A stretch of DNA of 64,000 nt from Pseudonocardiaceae bacterium YIM PH 21723 (lineage in GTDB: Bacteria > Actinomycetota > Actinomycetes > Mycobacteriales > Pseudonocardiaceae), in NCBI GenBank assembly GCA_003600225.1, contig QZFT01000042.1, positions 1 to 64,000 of the forward strand. The letters run 5' to 3'. Made by a program: the position numbers and the translations under genes. Shown here piece by piece: positions 16,820 through 25,620 of the stretch; within the stretch, counting starts at the first letter, position 1, and every line of letters begins with the position of its first letter. The notes under the pieces were generated by a model. It had not been told where the DNA came from and did not search any database. It saw only the letters and a program-made list of their open reading frames with translations.

Positions 16820-17365
16820 CACCCGGTGGACATCGCACCCTACCTACCAGCTAGTCCTGCAACGGCGGTTAGGGGTGGTGATCTCCTCGTCGGCGGCAGT
16901 GGCAGCGGCGGGCTTGGAGTTGATTGGGGACCGGTCCGGAAGTCGTTCTGCGAGCACGTAAGCAGTGACACGCGGACCGGTTCGACCACGAGATCGGCGC
17001 CGCCAATCAGGAGATGCAGGCACGGTTGGCGCACCTGGGCTGACTCCGACAGCGTGCCAGTAGCGTGCCATTCAGAGGGGTCCTGCACGGTCAATAGCGG
17101 TCAACCGGGGGTACCCTTTCCTGCAGGTCAATGCCACCGTCCAGGCATGTCCGACTGATTCCCAAGCTGAGAACGCGGGCTCGGCGCCCGTCACCCGCTC
17201 CAAAGACTTCAGGCCCTAGTCAGACGGTATGTAGCCGTCGACCAGAGCCTGAGTCGTCTCTCGATTAGACCGAGCTCGCCGCGGTGGCATGAGGCGGCCG
17301 GCATGGCCATATGCAGCCTGCATTTTCAGCCGCAAGGGTCGACACGGGGCCGGTACTGTGCAGGC
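16820..17365. other. Gene-poor stretch in the element
   Basis: About 545 nt without a supportable gene. A short fragment near 16985-17040 (DHEIGAANQEMQARLAHLG then a stop) looks like the C-terminus of a lost gene, but I cannot identify it. Confidence 0.45.
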
Positions 17366-17758
17366 ATGACCGCATCGGCTAGCTCGTTCCCGGAGCCACT
17401 GGTTCCGGAGCTGCCGCCGGGCACGAACGCGGCGGCAATCCGTGATGCCCTGTTCGATGACGAGCGCACAGCATTCGTAGAGCAGTACCAGCAGGCCATG
17501 GCAGAGGCGACTGAGTCTCTGGATCTGGCGCCGGTGCTGGAGTTGCTGCGTGCGTGGCACCGGACAGCCATTGTCAGTCAACGCATGGGGTTGGCGGCTT
17601 ACCGGCAGACGATGGCCACCGTGCGGGAGATTCAGCAGACCGGTACCAGCCCGACGGCTGAACCAGCGGACGCGCCTGGCGGGATGTACGACATCCTCCG
17701 GGAGCGCTTGGGGGACGACTGGAGGCAGACCGGTGGCGTACCGGGTAATCCAGCATGA
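17366..17758 (+). CDS. DUF6247-like putative antitoxin
   Basis: The 130-residue protein from MTASASSF carries AAIRDALFDDERTAFVEQYQQAMAEA followed by LDLAPVLELLRAWHRTA, the pattern of DUF6247 proteins, which usually precede a RelE-like gene. The downstream gene begins 26 nt before this one ends, in another frame, which is typical of toxin-antitoxin pairs. It would bind and neutralise that product. The chromosome-facing end of an integrated element is a usual place for an addiction module. Confidence 0.65.
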   Translation: MTASASSFPEPLVPELPPGTNAAAIRDALFDDERTAFVEQYQQAMAEATESLDLAPVLELLRAWHRTAIVSQRMGLAAYRQTMATVREIQQTGTSPTAEPADAPGGMYDILRERLGDDWRQTGGVPGNPA

Positions 17759-17987
17759 CGAAGTGAAGCAAGCTCTCAAGACGCTGCCGCAGGCGGCGCT
17801 GCGCTCGTACGCCGAGGCGCTGACCGTGCTGGAGCTGACTCTGTGGGACGCCGGTCAGCCGTTCAATCGCGCGGTGCCGGACGGTATGCGGCAGTTGGAC
17901 TTCCACAGCGGGATGGGCACGATCCTGTACCAGGTGATCGAGCATGTTGTTGAGGTGCACGTGGTGCGATTGGTGCATGTCGGCTAG
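17733..17987 (+). CDS. RelE/ParE-like putative toxin
   Basis: The 84-residue product from the GTG at 17733 (GGAGG seven nt upstream) reads YRVIQHDEVKQALKTLP, a middle basic patch and a C-terminal strand pair ending HVVEVHVVRLVHVG, which is the size and outline of RelE/ParE ribonuclease or gyrase-type toxins. Catalytic residues cannot be assigned by eye. It overlaps the DUF6247-like gene by 26 nt and lies 141 nt from attR. Confidence 0.6.
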   Translation: MAYRVIQHDEVKQALKTLPQAALRSYAEALTVLELTLWDAGQPFNRAVPDGMRQLDFHSGMGTILYQVIEHVVEVHVVRLVHVG

Positions 17988-18128
17988 CCGATCGAGCCCC
18001 CACAAAACCCCCACAAATCCTCGGAAAATAACGCAAAATGTCGCCGGTCAACACGTAGTTGCATTTGCGAATATCGCAGGCAGTGGCATGTTTCGGTAGA
18101 TAACGACAGACGTCGGCAAGTGTGGATC

Positions 18129-18171
18129 TTTAATCCGTAGGTTGTGGGTTCGAGTCCCACGGGGCCCACGA
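18129..18171 (+). repeat. attR: duplicated tRNA-Lys 3' end
   Basis: Identical over 43 nt to 11139-11181 and similar for a further 8 nt leftwards with two mismatches. It lacks the acceptor, D-arm and full anticodon stem, so it is an attachment-site copy and not a tRNA gene. Confidence 0.88.
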
Positions 18172-18185
18172 CGGCTGACCAGGTA

Positions 18186-18223
18186 ACGGTGCCCCGGAGC
18201 AGCAGTGCGCTCCGGGGCACCGT
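18186..18223. terminator. Terminator hairpin outside attR
   Basis: A 15-bp perfect stem (ACGGTGCCCCGGAGC and its complement) with an 8-nt loop. Before integration this would have followed the tRNA-Lys gene; it now serves the convergent TetR gene end and probably works in both directions. Confidence 0.75.
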
Positions 18224-18234
18224 CCGTTTCACCG

Positions 18235-18951
18235 CTAGCCGGCCAGCCGGCGCCTGCGGGCTCGCTGGCGGCAGGCCGGGCCGCAGTAGCGGCGGGGCCG
18301 TCCGACCGGCCGGACACTCAGCCGGTCGCCGCATTCCGCGCAGTGCACGTCCGTCGTTTCGTGACCGGAGCGATCATGTCCGTCACGAAATCCGGCGAGT
18401 TCCGTGACGGGTGCCGATCGCAGACCTTCCAGCATGGTCCGGACCAGGCGCATGGCCCTGCGACGGCTTCGGTGTGCGGTGATCAGCGTGGTACCGGCCG
18501 CGATCAGTGCGGTGAGGTCGTCCACCCGGAGGTCCGCTCTGACCGTTCCGGCCAGTTGTGCGGCGCGCAGTGACCGGTCCAGCCCGTCGCGGTACTGCTG
18601 GATGGCGCGGTCGAGGGACATCTGTGGCCAGCCATGGTCGGCGGCCATCGCCTCGCACACGACCCTGCTCTCGGTCGCCTTGTCGATCACCCTGAGCAGG
18701 CTGTCCACCAGTGTGGTCCGGCCGGAGGCCTGGTCCAGCGTCGTCAGCATCTCCTGCAGGTTGTGGGCCAGTACCGCTTCCAGCAGGGCCTGCTTACTGG
18801 GGAAGTGCCGGTAGATGGTCCCGGCTCCCACCCCGGCGCGCTGTGCGATCCGGCTGAGCGAGACGCCGGCGCCCTCCTCGGCGAGGATCCGGGCCGCCGT
18901 GCGCAGCACGAGTTCCCGGTTGCGAACGGCGTCGCAGCGTGTCGTGGTCAT
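18235..18951 (-). CDS. TetR regulator with C-terminal zinc-ribbon tail
   Basis: The 238-residue protein has a standard TetR helix-turn-helix (VSLSRIAQRAGVGAGTIYRHF), an SbtR-like ligand domain, and then an extra tail with CAECGDRL and RPRRYCGPACRQRARRRR. That is a four-cysteine zinc-ribbon-like motif followed by a basic end, which could add DNA or RNA contacts. Such tails occur on various actinobacterial proteins but are unusual on TetR regulators. It diverges from an NmrA-type NAD(P)-binding gene that it probably controls. M4 of the open frame is taken as start. Confidence 0.85.
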   Translation of the reverse strand: MTTTRCDAVRNRELVLRTAARILAEEGAGVSLSRIAQRAGVGAGTIYRHFPSKQALLEAVLAHNLQEMLTTLDQASGRTTLVDSLLRVIDKATESRVVCEAMAADHGWPQMSLDRAIQQYRDGLDRSLRAAQLAGTVRADLRVDDLTALIAAGTTLITAHRSRRRAMRLVRTMLEGLRSAPVTELAGFRDGHDRSGHETTDVHCAECGDRLSVRPVGRPRRYCGPACRQRARRRRLAG

Positions 18952-19034
18952 GTCACGCAATCCTTGTCGGGCCGACTAAAGCGGGTGAACCATTCCGGAT
19001 AGAGCCAGTATCCACCTCAGACGGAATGGACGCC

Positions 19035-19937
19035 ATGACAACGACAACGCAGGAGCGGTCACCGATTCTCGTCACCGGAGCCACCGGCACCCAGGGTGGT
19101 GCCACCGCGCGGCGACTGCTCGCCGCGGGACGCCCCGTTCGAGCCTTGGTCCGCGATCTGAACGCACCGGCCGCCACCGAGCTGGCCGCGCTCGGCGCCC
19201 AGCTGGTCCGTGGTGATCTCGACGATCCGGCCGGCCTGAAGACCGCGGTCGCCGGGGCGGTCGCCGTGTTCGCCGTGCCGCCGCTGGCCTTCGACCAGGA
19301 CAGTCCGGACACCGGGACGGAGGCACGCCGGGGACGTGCGTTGATCGATGCCGTCGTCGCGGCGGGGATCGACCGGGTCGTCCTCACCACCGGCATGGTG
19401 CTGCCCGAGGAATCGGCGCTCTCGGCGGGAAAGCTGGCGATCGAGCAGTACCTGTGGGAGCGCGTCCGGCTGGCAACGGTGCTGCGGCCCGGTGCCTTCA
19501 TGACCAACTACCTCTGGGACGGGCAACACGGTTTCGACGGCATTGTGGACGGGGTGAACCGGCATCTGTATCCCGCCGATATCCCGGTTCAGTACATCGC
19601 TCCGGCGGACACCGCCGAGTTCGCCGCGCTGGCCTTCGCCGATCCAGAGCGGTTCGCCGGGCGGACGCTGAACCTGGCCGGTGACTCGCTCACGCCGGTG
19701 GCCGCCGCGGCCACCGTGGCCGCGGCGACCGGTATTCCCGTCCGCTATCGGGAGATCGCCGATGACGAGTTGCCCGCCCTGTTCCAGCGGATGCGCACCG
19801 GCCTGCGGACCGGTCGGGTGTGGAGCGCGGACCTCGACGCGTTGCGGGTGATCCATCCCGGCCTGCGCACGCTGTCCGGCTGGCTGGCCGAATCCGGTGC
19901 GGCCGACCTGCGGCTACAGCAGGCTGATCGCCAGTGA
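19035..19937 (+). CDS. NmrA-like NAD(P)-binding (atypical SDR) protein
   Basis: The 300-residue Rossmann protein has the dinucleotide-binding GATGTQGGATARRLL loop, an LVRGDLDDP segment, and lacks the YxxxK catalytic pair of classical SDRs, as in the NmrA/HSCARG redox-sensing group. ATGs at 19026 and 19035 are both possible. The adjacent divergent TetR gene suggests inducible expression, perhaps by an electrophile or oxidant. Its 3' end overlaps the convergent DUF1761 gene by 24 nt. Confidence 0.82.
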   Translation: MTTTTQERSPILVTGATGTQGGATARRLLAAGRPVRALVRDLNAPAATELAALGAQLVRGDLDDPAGLKTAVAGAVAVFAVPPLAFDQDSPDTGTEARRGRALIDAVVAAGIDRVVLTTGMVLPEESALSAGKLAIEQYLWERVRLATVLRPGAFMTNYLWDGQHGFDGIVDGVNRHLYPADIPVQYIAPADTAEFAALAFADPERFAGRTLNLAGDSLTPVAAAATVAAATGIPVRYREIADDELPALFQRMRTGLRTGRVWSADLDALRVIHPGLRTLSGWLAESGAADLRLQQADRQ

Positions 19938-20297
19938 CATGACGAGGAACAGCACCAGCTGGTAGCTCGTGTTGATAATCGTCAGCTTCGCCGGCTTCAG
20001 CTCGAAGGCGTTGTGCTGCACCAGCGTGCTCCCGGAGGCCCCCGCCCAGGCCACGGCGCCGACCAGCAACGCCTGCCCCGCGGTGTCGGCATGGGTGGCC
20101 GCGATGCCGGTCGCGAACAGGATGTTCGTGAGGAAGAGCTGGGCCATGTTCCCCGTGGGAGCCTGCTTGGACTGCTCCGGGGTGATGCCGGTCAACTTCC
20201 ACCACAGGCGTCCGAAGCCGATCGGGCTGTACCACATCATGGACACGCCCATCCCGACGACGAAGGCGAGTCCGGCGCCGAGCCAGTTGATCCCCAT
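19914..20297 (-). CDS. DUF1761 membrane protein
   Basis: A 127-residue integral membrane protein with four hydrophobic segments. The start MGINWLGAGLAFVVGM, the MMWYSPIGFGRLWWK motif and the SWY-like aromatic cluster are typical of DUF1761, a family of unknown function. AAGGAG precedes the ATG at good distance. It probably belongs to the same stress or detoxification neighbourhood as the convergent NmrA gene. Confidence 0.85.
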   Translation of the reverse strand: MGINWLGAGLAFVVGMGVSMMWYSPIGFGRLWWKLTGITPEQSKQAPTGNMAQLFLTNILFATGIAATHADTAGQALLVGAVAWAGASGSTLVQHNAFELKPAKLTIINTSYQLVLFLVMSLAISLL

Positions 20298-20452
20298 GGT
20301 GTAGCTCCTTGATTGTCTTGATGCCGGGGCAACCCGAAACCTGGCAAAGCCTGGAGGGTGACATCCACGTCCTCCGCAGGTTTCTGCCCGCGTTCGATCC
20401 TGGTCGATGAAGGGGGCAGCAGGCCGGAAGGCGGGCGTGATCGCCCGCCGTG

Positions 20453-20653
20453 TCAGAAGCGTTCGTCGTCGTCCCGATCTCGTCGTGACGGTCCCAGCCT
20501 GATCAGTGCCGCGAGGACCTTGCGACAGTCAGCTCGGCGGTTCGGGCACCTCGACAGTGTGGCGGCCGCGACGGTCAGCAGTAGTGCCAGGCACCAGGTG
20601 GCGATAGGTATGGATGTCAGGAGTTGAAATTGGCTCAGGAGGTCAATATTCAT
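20453..20653 (-). CDS. Small single-pass membrane protein
   Basis: A 66-residue product from MNIDLLSQF with one membrane segment (IPIATWCLALLLTVAAATL) and a basic cytoplasmic tail ending in a run of Asp/Arg. It begins 8 nt after the upstream hypothetical gene stops, so it is likely co-translated with it. I do not recognise it. Confidence 0.5.
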   Translation of the reverse strand: MNIDLLSQFQLLTSIPIATWCLALLLTVAAATLSRCPNRRADCRKVLAALIRLGPSRRDRDDDERF

Positions 20654-20661
20654 CGACGCAC

Positions 20662-21261
20662 TCACCGTTCCGCAGTGGGGCCGGAATTTCGCCAGATGAG
20701 CCGGACGCGAATGTTCCTGCCGAAATCCTCCAGTTCCACGGAATCGTAGCTGGCCTGATCGGAAATTATCTCTCGCAGGGAAAGTCCGATATCGGGATGC
20801 AGAACTTTGTCCAGGACGGATTTCAGTGGGACATTTCCCAGCCAGATGATCCCAATTTTCGGTAGTTTTCGCCAATCCTCATCATTTCCGATGAAGAGGA
20901 CTGGAGTCGAGCCCTGCCAGAACTGGATGCGTCGAAGGAGGTCGCTTGCAATCCGCAGACTGCGTGGGCAGAAGATTGCATGGCGATGAATTCGCGCGAA
21001 CTTCTGGTTGTTCTCGTGACGTAGATCTGGTCGGTAGGCCAGCGTCTTGAGTACAGAGTTTCGCACGCGATCCCAGAAAGCCTCGTTCAGCCCAAGGATC
21101 TGCGTCAGTCCGGGGTTGCCCCGACGTCGGATGATGACGCGACCGTTCTTCCATTTCAGCTGGATACCATGGGTTTTCGCGCCCAGGGAGGTGCAGGTCC
21201 AGCAGGCCATGATCAATCTGTGCAGCGCCTGCTGGGATTGGACGGCATCTCTGTCCATCAT
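20662..21261 (-). CDS. Hypothetical soluble protein
   Basis: The 199-residue protein (MMDRDAVQSQQALHRL...) has convincing C-ending codons throughout but a lower GC content than its neighbours and no family I recognise. Notable segments are VIIRRRGNPGLTQILGL, TPVLFIGNDEDW and KIGIIWLGNVPLKSVL. The start is weakly supported: the frame runs on upstream to 21423 through a 10-bp tandem repeat, so the true N-terminus could be longer or disrupted. It forms an operon with the small membrane protein that follows. Possibly acquired DNA. Confidence 0.5.
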   Translation of the reverse strand: MMDRDAVQSQQALHRLIMACWTCTSLGAKTHGIQLKWKNGRVIIRRRGNPGLTQILGLNEAFWDRVRNSVLKTLAYRPDLRHENNQKFARIHRHAIFCPRSLRIASDLLRRIQFWQGSTPVLFIGNDEDWRKLPKIGIIWLGNVPLKSVLDKVLHPDIGLSLREIISDQASYDSVELEDFGRNIRVRLIWRNSGPTAER

Positions 21262-21852
21262 TACCGTGAGGGACTTTTCCGTCGGGTGTACCCAGATTAT
21301 TCCAAAAGAATGTTTCCGCTGTGTGTCCTTGCCTGTCCTTGCCTGTTCTTGCCACCTTCTGGCCGGAATGGGCCAGGTGATAAAAGACTTCGGCCTCCAG
21401 GCATGCCTGTTCTCGTGTGGCATGGGGGATTATTCGCGCTGCGGATTGCGCTCCTCGCAGGCCGGACAGGGCTCGGCAATATGGCTCATTGGTGACGCTT
21501 TGTCGTAATAACACACGCCATCTGAGTTTGCTGTCCACGGATTCTCCTTGACACGCGCCCCGGCCGGGTGCTTGGAACCTGATCACCATGACATGGGTGG
21601 TCTGTGGCAGCAGGAAGACACAAGTCCATTTCGTCCTATGGCGTCATTACCGGGGATGCGCCGACGTGGCGCCTGTGACGCCAATCCCGAGGATCCCTAG
21701 TCCGATCGGCATTGTCAAGCGATCACCGGGTGGTAAAAAACATTCGATCACGATGTGTGTCGCCGGTGGTCAGGTGTCGGATCGGACACGGGTTGGCCGC
21801 CCGGATCACTGTTGCTTGAACAGTCAATGACTCACGTAGGTAAAGTCGCGTC
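21262..21852. other. Intergenic region with 10-bp tandem repeat
   Basis: No confident gene. At 21326-21355 the unit TCCTTGCCTG occurs twice, followed by a degenerate third copy, which may have shifted a former reading frame. A short minus-strand frame near 21440-21520 ends in AEPCPACEERNPQRE and might be a zinc-ribbon microprotein, but its start is unclear. Confidence 0.4.
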
Positions 21853-21880
21853 CAGGTTGCTAAAACGTTTAAGCAACCTG
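21853..21880. promoter_or_regulatory. LacI-type operator 1 (PLD-like gene)
   Basis: A 28-nt near-perfect palindrome with CAGGTTGCT/AGCAACCTG arms around the core AAACGTTT. The 14-nt core CTAAAACGTTTAAG matches the operators at 25621 and 26752. It lies 55 nt upstream of the PLD-like gene start. Confidence 0.8.
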
Positions 21881-21935
21881 GGTGAGGGCCGCACCCGGGG
21901 AAGCCCTGCACTCGGCCGAATCAAGGACTAAACCT

Positions 21936-23543
21936 GTGAGACACCAACGATTGCGCCGGTTGATCTCGGCTACCGCCGTGCTGACCTCCGTGTTCGTTCT
22001 GCTCCCCACCGGCACGCTGCACGCGGCGGACGCGTCCAGCACTCCGCACCTCGACATCGTGCAGAAATCCCTGAAGGAGACCTCCCCCGGACTGGAGGGC
22101 TCGCTGTGGCAGCGCACCGAAGGCAACAAGCTCGACAACTCCGCGGACAAGCCCGCGAGCTGGCTGCTGCAGACCCCCGGCTGCTGGGGCGACGCGGCCT
22201 GTAAGGACCGCTCCGGAACCGACCAGCTCATCGACCGGATGACGCAGCACATCTCCCAGGCCGAGCGCAGCGTCGACATCTCCGGGCTGGCCCCGTTCCC
22301 CGACGGCCGGTTCCAGGACGCCATCGTCAAGGGCCTGCAGAACTCCGTCGCCGCCGGGCACTCCCTGGAGGTGCGGATGCTCGTCGGTGCCGCGCCGATC
22401 TACCACATCAAGGAAAGCCCGCTCGAGTACAAGAACCGGCTGGTCAAGCAGCTCGGCTCGGCGGCTGACAAGGTCAAGCTGAACGTCGCCTCGATGACCA
22501 CCTCCGCGGCCGAGCTGTCCTGGAGCCACTCCAAGCTCCTGGTCGTCGACGGTGGCAAGTCCGCCATGACCGGTGGCATCAACAACTGGTCCGGCGACTA
22601 CATCGACAACACCCACCCGGTGTGGGACGTGAACATGTCCCTGACCGGTCCGGCCGGCCGCACCGCCGCCATCTACCTGGACTCGCTGTGGGACTGGACC
22701 TGCGGCAACGTGCTGAACCCGCTCAAGGTCCGGTACGCCGACTCCAAGGGCGCCACCTGCATGAAGTCCCTGCCGAAGGACCCCGGCACCGCGAAGCCCG
22801 GTGACGTCACCGTGCTCTCCGTCGGCGGCCTCGGCGTCGGCATCAAGAAGAACGACCCGACCTCCACGTACAACCCGACCCTGCCCACCGCCGAGGACGC
22901 GACCTGCCTCGGTGGTTTCCAGGACAACACCAACGCCGACCGGGACTACGACACGGTCAACCCGGAGGAGAACGCCCTGCGTTCGCTCATCTCCAGCGCG
23001 ACCAAGCGCGTCGACATCTCCCAGCAGGACGTCAACGCCGCCTGCCCGCCGTGGACCAAGTACGACATCCGCGCCTACGACGCCATGGCGGCGAAGCTGC
23101 TCGCCGGCGTCAAGGTCCGCATGGTGGTCAGCGACCCGGCCAACTACCAGAACCACGGCCTGGGTGGTTACTCGCAGATCAAGTCCATGAACGAGATCAG
23201 CGATGTGCTGCGCAACCGGTTGAACAACATCACCAAGGACTCGGTGAAGACCAAGAAGGCGATGTGCGAGAACCTGCAGCTCGCCCCGTTCCGCAGCGGT
23301 CCCGGTAACACCTGGGCAGACGGCAAGCCGTACGCCCTGCACCACAAGCTCATCTCGGTGGATGACGAGGCCTTCTACCTCGGCTCGAAGAACCTGTACC
23401 CGAACTGGCTGCAGGACTTCGGCTACGTGGTGGAGAACAAGACCGCCTCGGCGCATCTGAAGAGCGAGCTGCTCGACCAGCAGTGGAAGTTCTCCAAGGA
23501 GGCTGCCACCTACGACTACGAGCGCAACGTCTGCGCCGGCTAG
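21936..23543 (+). CDS. Secreted phospholipase D-like protein (two HKD motifs)
   Basis: The 535-residue protein has an export signal ([25 protein letters not shown]) and two PLD active-site motifs: [17 protein letters not shown] near residue 198 and [18 protein letters not shown] near residue 470, each H-x-K-x4-D. It would cleave phosphodiester bonds in lipids or polymers outside the cell. The GTG at 21936 follows AAGGA at good spacing. A LacI-type operator lies directly upstream, linking it to the metallophosphoesterase and MFS transporter genes. Family length for secreted bacterial PLD-like proteins is similar. Substrate not determinable. Confidence 0.9.
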   Translation: MRHQRLRRLISATAVLTSVFVLLPTGTLHAADASSTPHLDIVQKSLKETSPGLEGSLWQRTEGNKLDNSADKPASWLLQTPGCWGDAACKDRSGTDQLIDRMTQHISQAERSVDISGLAPFPDGRFQDAIVKGLQNSVAAGHSLEVRMLVGAAPIYHIKESPLEYKNRLVKQLGSAADKVKLNVASMTTSAAELSWSHSKLLVVDGGKSAMTGGINNWSGDYIDNTHPVWDVNMSLTGPAGRTAAIYLDSLWDWTCGNVLNPLKVRYADSKGATCMKSLPKDPGTAKPGDVTVLSVGGLGVGIKKNDPTSTYNPTLPTAEDATCLGGFQDNTNADRDYDTVNPEENALRSLISSATKRVDISQQDVNAACPPWTKYDIRAYDAMAAKLLAGVKVRMVVSDPANYQNHGLGGYSQIKSMNEISDVLRNRLNNITKDSVKTKKAMCENLQLAPFRSGPGNTWADGKPYALHHKLISVDDEAFYLGSKNLYPNWLQDFGYVVENKTASAHLKSELLDQQWKFSKEAATYDYERNVCAG

Positions 23544-23554
23544 CACCTGTAGTT

Positions 23555-23603
23555 ACGAAGTTGGCGATGTTCGGGTGCTTTTCCCGAACATCGCCAACTT
23601 CGT
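23555..23603. repeat. Dispersed palindrome, family A, copy 2
   Basis: Arms 23555-23575 and 23583-23603 form a perfect 21-bp stem (ACGAAGTTGGCGATG...) with a loop containing TTTT. It lies between the PLD-like stop and the convergent SnoaL-like stop, so it can act as a two-way terminator. Confidence 0.9.
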
Positions 23604-23618
23604 GTACCCGTAAGTCCG

Positions 23619-24095
23619 TCAGGAGGCCTTGAAGCGCTCTTCCTGCTTGTCGATGTACGGCTGGAACAGGGCAGCCGGCCAGTTGGGGTCGATGTCCGAC
23701 ACCCGGTCGATCACCTTCCACACGCCGTCACGCCGCTCGAACCGGTCCTGGTAGGTGCCGGTCGACACGACGCCCTCGTTGTCTTCCTTCCAGCTGACCC
23801 GCCAGCGCCAGGACACGGTGGCCGCGTCGCCGTCGCCGTGGATCTCGAACCAGCCCACGTCGTGGAACCACTTCTCGATCGGGAACACGCTGTGCGCGAA
23901 GTCGTACAGGTTCTTCAGTTCGGCCGGGCCGGTGAAGGTCTGCGAGCGCAGGTCGTTCACGGTGAACGTCGCCTCGGGCCAGTACAGGCTCACGTACTTG
24001 TCGGCCGACTCCCGGCTGGGGTCGTTGTCGATGTACCGCTGGTGCAGCACGAGCTGCTCGAAGATCTCGAAGCGGTCCAGGGCTGAAAGGCTCAT
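23619..24095 (-). CDS. SnoaL-like (NTF2-fold) protein
   Basis: The 158-residue protein has the NTF2/SnoaL outline: an N-terminal helix pair (RFEIFEQLVLHQRYIDN), DKYVSLYWPEATFTVND, a central WFHDVGWFEIHGDGDAA strand set and DGVWKVIDRVSDIDPNW. Members are small-molecule isomerases, hydrolases or binding proteins. Its ATG overlaps the metallophosphoesterase stop by 4 nt, so the two genes are co-translated and under the same predicted LacI operator. Confidence 0.8.
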   Translation of the reverse strand: MSLSALDRFEIFEQLVLHQRYIDNDPSRESADKYVSLYWPEATFTVNDLRSQTFTGPAELKNLYDFAHSVFPIEKWFHDVGWFEIHGDGDAATVSWRWRVSWKEDNEGVVSTGTYQDRFERRDGVWKVIDRVSDIDPNWPAALFQPYIDKQEERFKAS

Positions 24096-25579
24096 GCTCG
24101 GTCAACGATCCTTACGAGTAGATCGACATTGCGATCGAGTGGCGTTCCGGCGGATTCCGGGCCACCGACCCTGGTCGGCTCGTTCGCCGAGACCTCGCGG
24201 TGGATGCTCGCCAGGTCCCACAGGTTCAGCTCCGCGCCCGGCTGGACCGGTGCCTGGTGATCGATCATCGTGCAGCGGATGGTGACCACACCGCCCGCCT
24301 CGGACAGCTCGATCAGCCGGGTCTGCGTGGGCCACTCGGCCATCGCCGAGGTGCACACCTCCCAGAAGCCGCCGTTCGCGCCGGGCCGGGGAGTGGCCTG
24401 GTTGCGGTGGATGTGGCCGATGAGCCACAGCGCCACGTTGGGGAAGCGGTGCAGCAGCCCCTCGATATCCGCTGCCAGGTAACGGCGTTCGTCACCGAGG
24501 ACGTTGTCCATCATGGACAGACCGTGGTGTGAGGCCAGCACGATGATCCGGCCCGCTGCCTGCGCCTCGGTGAGTTCCCCTTCCAGCCAGGCGAACTGGC
24601 GGGCATCGATGCTGCCGCGCACGCCACCCGCCGGGTTGGTGCTGTCCAGCACGATCACCCGCACGCCCGGCAGGTCGTGGCTGTAGTACGCGGTGCCGTC
24701 GGCGATGTTCTGCTCGGTGAACCCGTGCCCGGCCGGCCCGGTCGCGCTGTCCAGGTGCGCCCGGATGTACTCGGCCCGGCTGACCATCCGGCGATCCGCC
24801 CGCGGCTCGATCTGCACGCCGGCGCCGCCGGACAGGAAGGTCGGGTCGGCCAGGTAGTGCTCCATCTTGTCGCCCGCGGGCGGGGCGTCCGGGGCCGCCG
24901 TCGGACGGTGCCCGCCGGTGATCAGGTCGTGGAACTTACTTGTCTCCGGCGCCCGGCCCTGGGCCAGGCAGTCGTGGTTGCCGAAGCAGGCCAGCCACGG
25001 AGCGCCGAATCCCACGGTGTCGAAGGACTTTCCGGCCGCGGCCAGCAGGCCGGGGTAGTCCGGGAACTCCAGGTGTCGCTTGTAGACGTCCCTTGAGGAC
25101 AGTTCCGGATTCCAGTAGTCACCCGACTCGATGTGTGCCGGGATCGCCTGCAGATCACTGACCCCGAAGGTCGGGTCCACCGTGCCGCCACCGTCCATGA
25201 TGGACATGTAGGCGTCCAGCTCGTTCAGCGCGGCGCTGTCCGTGTTGTCCCCGGTGGTGATCACGAAGTCGAGCCCGCCCAGCTCGCGGATCGTCCGGAC
25301 CATCGCCTCGAAGGCGTGCAGGGAGACGGGTTCCTGGGGCCGGTAGGCGGGCAGCATGTCCGCCCACTCCGGCTCACCGGCGAAGCGTTGCAGGAAGTCG
25401 AGGCGTCCGGGGGACGCCGGGTCGGCCAGTTGGAAGTCGGTGATGTGCACGAAGCGCAGCAGGGACCGGCTCTCGCCGGGTGTGGCCTCGGTCAGATCCG
25501 TGCGGACCTGATGGGGTTCTCCAGTGGTGTGGCTCAGCCGCCGGTAGGGACCTTCGGCATTGGGCACGATCCTGGACAT
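24092..25579 (-). CDS. Metallophosphoesterase (TIGR03767-like)
   Basis: A 495-residue calcineurin-like phosphoesterase. Metal-binding motifs appear in order: VHITDFQL (D-x-H-like start), FVITTGDNTDSAALNEL (GD--D), FGNHD (GNHD), VLASHHGLS and WLIGHIHRNQ (GH-H). It lacks a signal peptide from the chosen start (MSRIVPNAEG, GGAG upstream) and resembles the PPA1498/TIGR03767 group. It is probably a phosphodiesterase or phosphatase acting on the product released by the PLD-like enzyme or imported by the MFS protein. The operator at 25621 lies 42 nt upstream. Confidence 0.88.
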   Translation of the reverse strand: MSRIVPNAEGPYRRLSHTTGEPHQVRTDLTEATPGESRSLLRFVHITDFQLADPASPGRLDFLQRFAGEPEWADMLPAYRPQEPVSLHAFEAMVRTIRELGGLDFVITTGDNTDSAALNELDAYMSIMDGGGTVDPTFGVSDLQAIPAHIESGDYWNPELSSRDVYKRHLEFPDYPGLLAAAGKSFDTVGFGAPWLACFGNHDCLAQGRAPETSKFHDLITGGHRPTAAPDAPPAGDKMEHYLADPTFLSGGAGVQIEPRADRRMVSRAEYIRAHLDSATGPAGHGFTEQNIADGTAYYSHDLPGVRVIVLDSTNPAGGVRGSIDARQFAWLEGELTEAQAAGRIIVLASHHGLSMMDNVLGDERRYLAADIEGLLHRFPNVALWLIGHIHRNQATPRPGANGGFWEVCTSAMAEWPTQTRLIELSEAGGVVTIRCTMIDHQAPVQPGAELNLWDLASIHREVSANEPTRVGGPESAGTPLDRNVDLLVRIVDRA

Positions 25580-25620
25580 GGCTCTCCAGCCGTGTGAGAA
25601 GGGGCTTGCCGCCACCATAA

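Larger units (their letters stand above)
11139..18171. mobile_element. Degenerate integrative element in tRNA-Lys
   Basis: About 7.0 kb bounded by 43-bp direct repeats of the tRNA-Lys 3' end. It contains an integrase C-terminal stub next to attL, small hypothetical genes, a SLOG protein, a regulator with TPR-like repeats, an IS701-type transposase scrap, an exported protein and an antitoxin/toxin-like pair next to attR. No excisionase, replication or FtsK/TraB-like transfer gene is recognisable, so it looks like the residue of an actinobacterial integrative element or prophage that can no longer move alone. Codon use is visibly less GC-rich than in the flanking genes. Confidence 0.85.

Noticed and set aside
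18129-18171. Possible second tRNA-Lys
   Set aside because: Only the 3' part from the anticodon loop is present; there is no acceptor 5' strand or D-arm, so it is an attachment-site copy.
21430-21530. Possible zinc-ribbon microprotein ending AEPCPACEERNPQRE on the minus strand
   Set aside because: No convincing start codon with ribosome site; the frame is closed shortly upstream.
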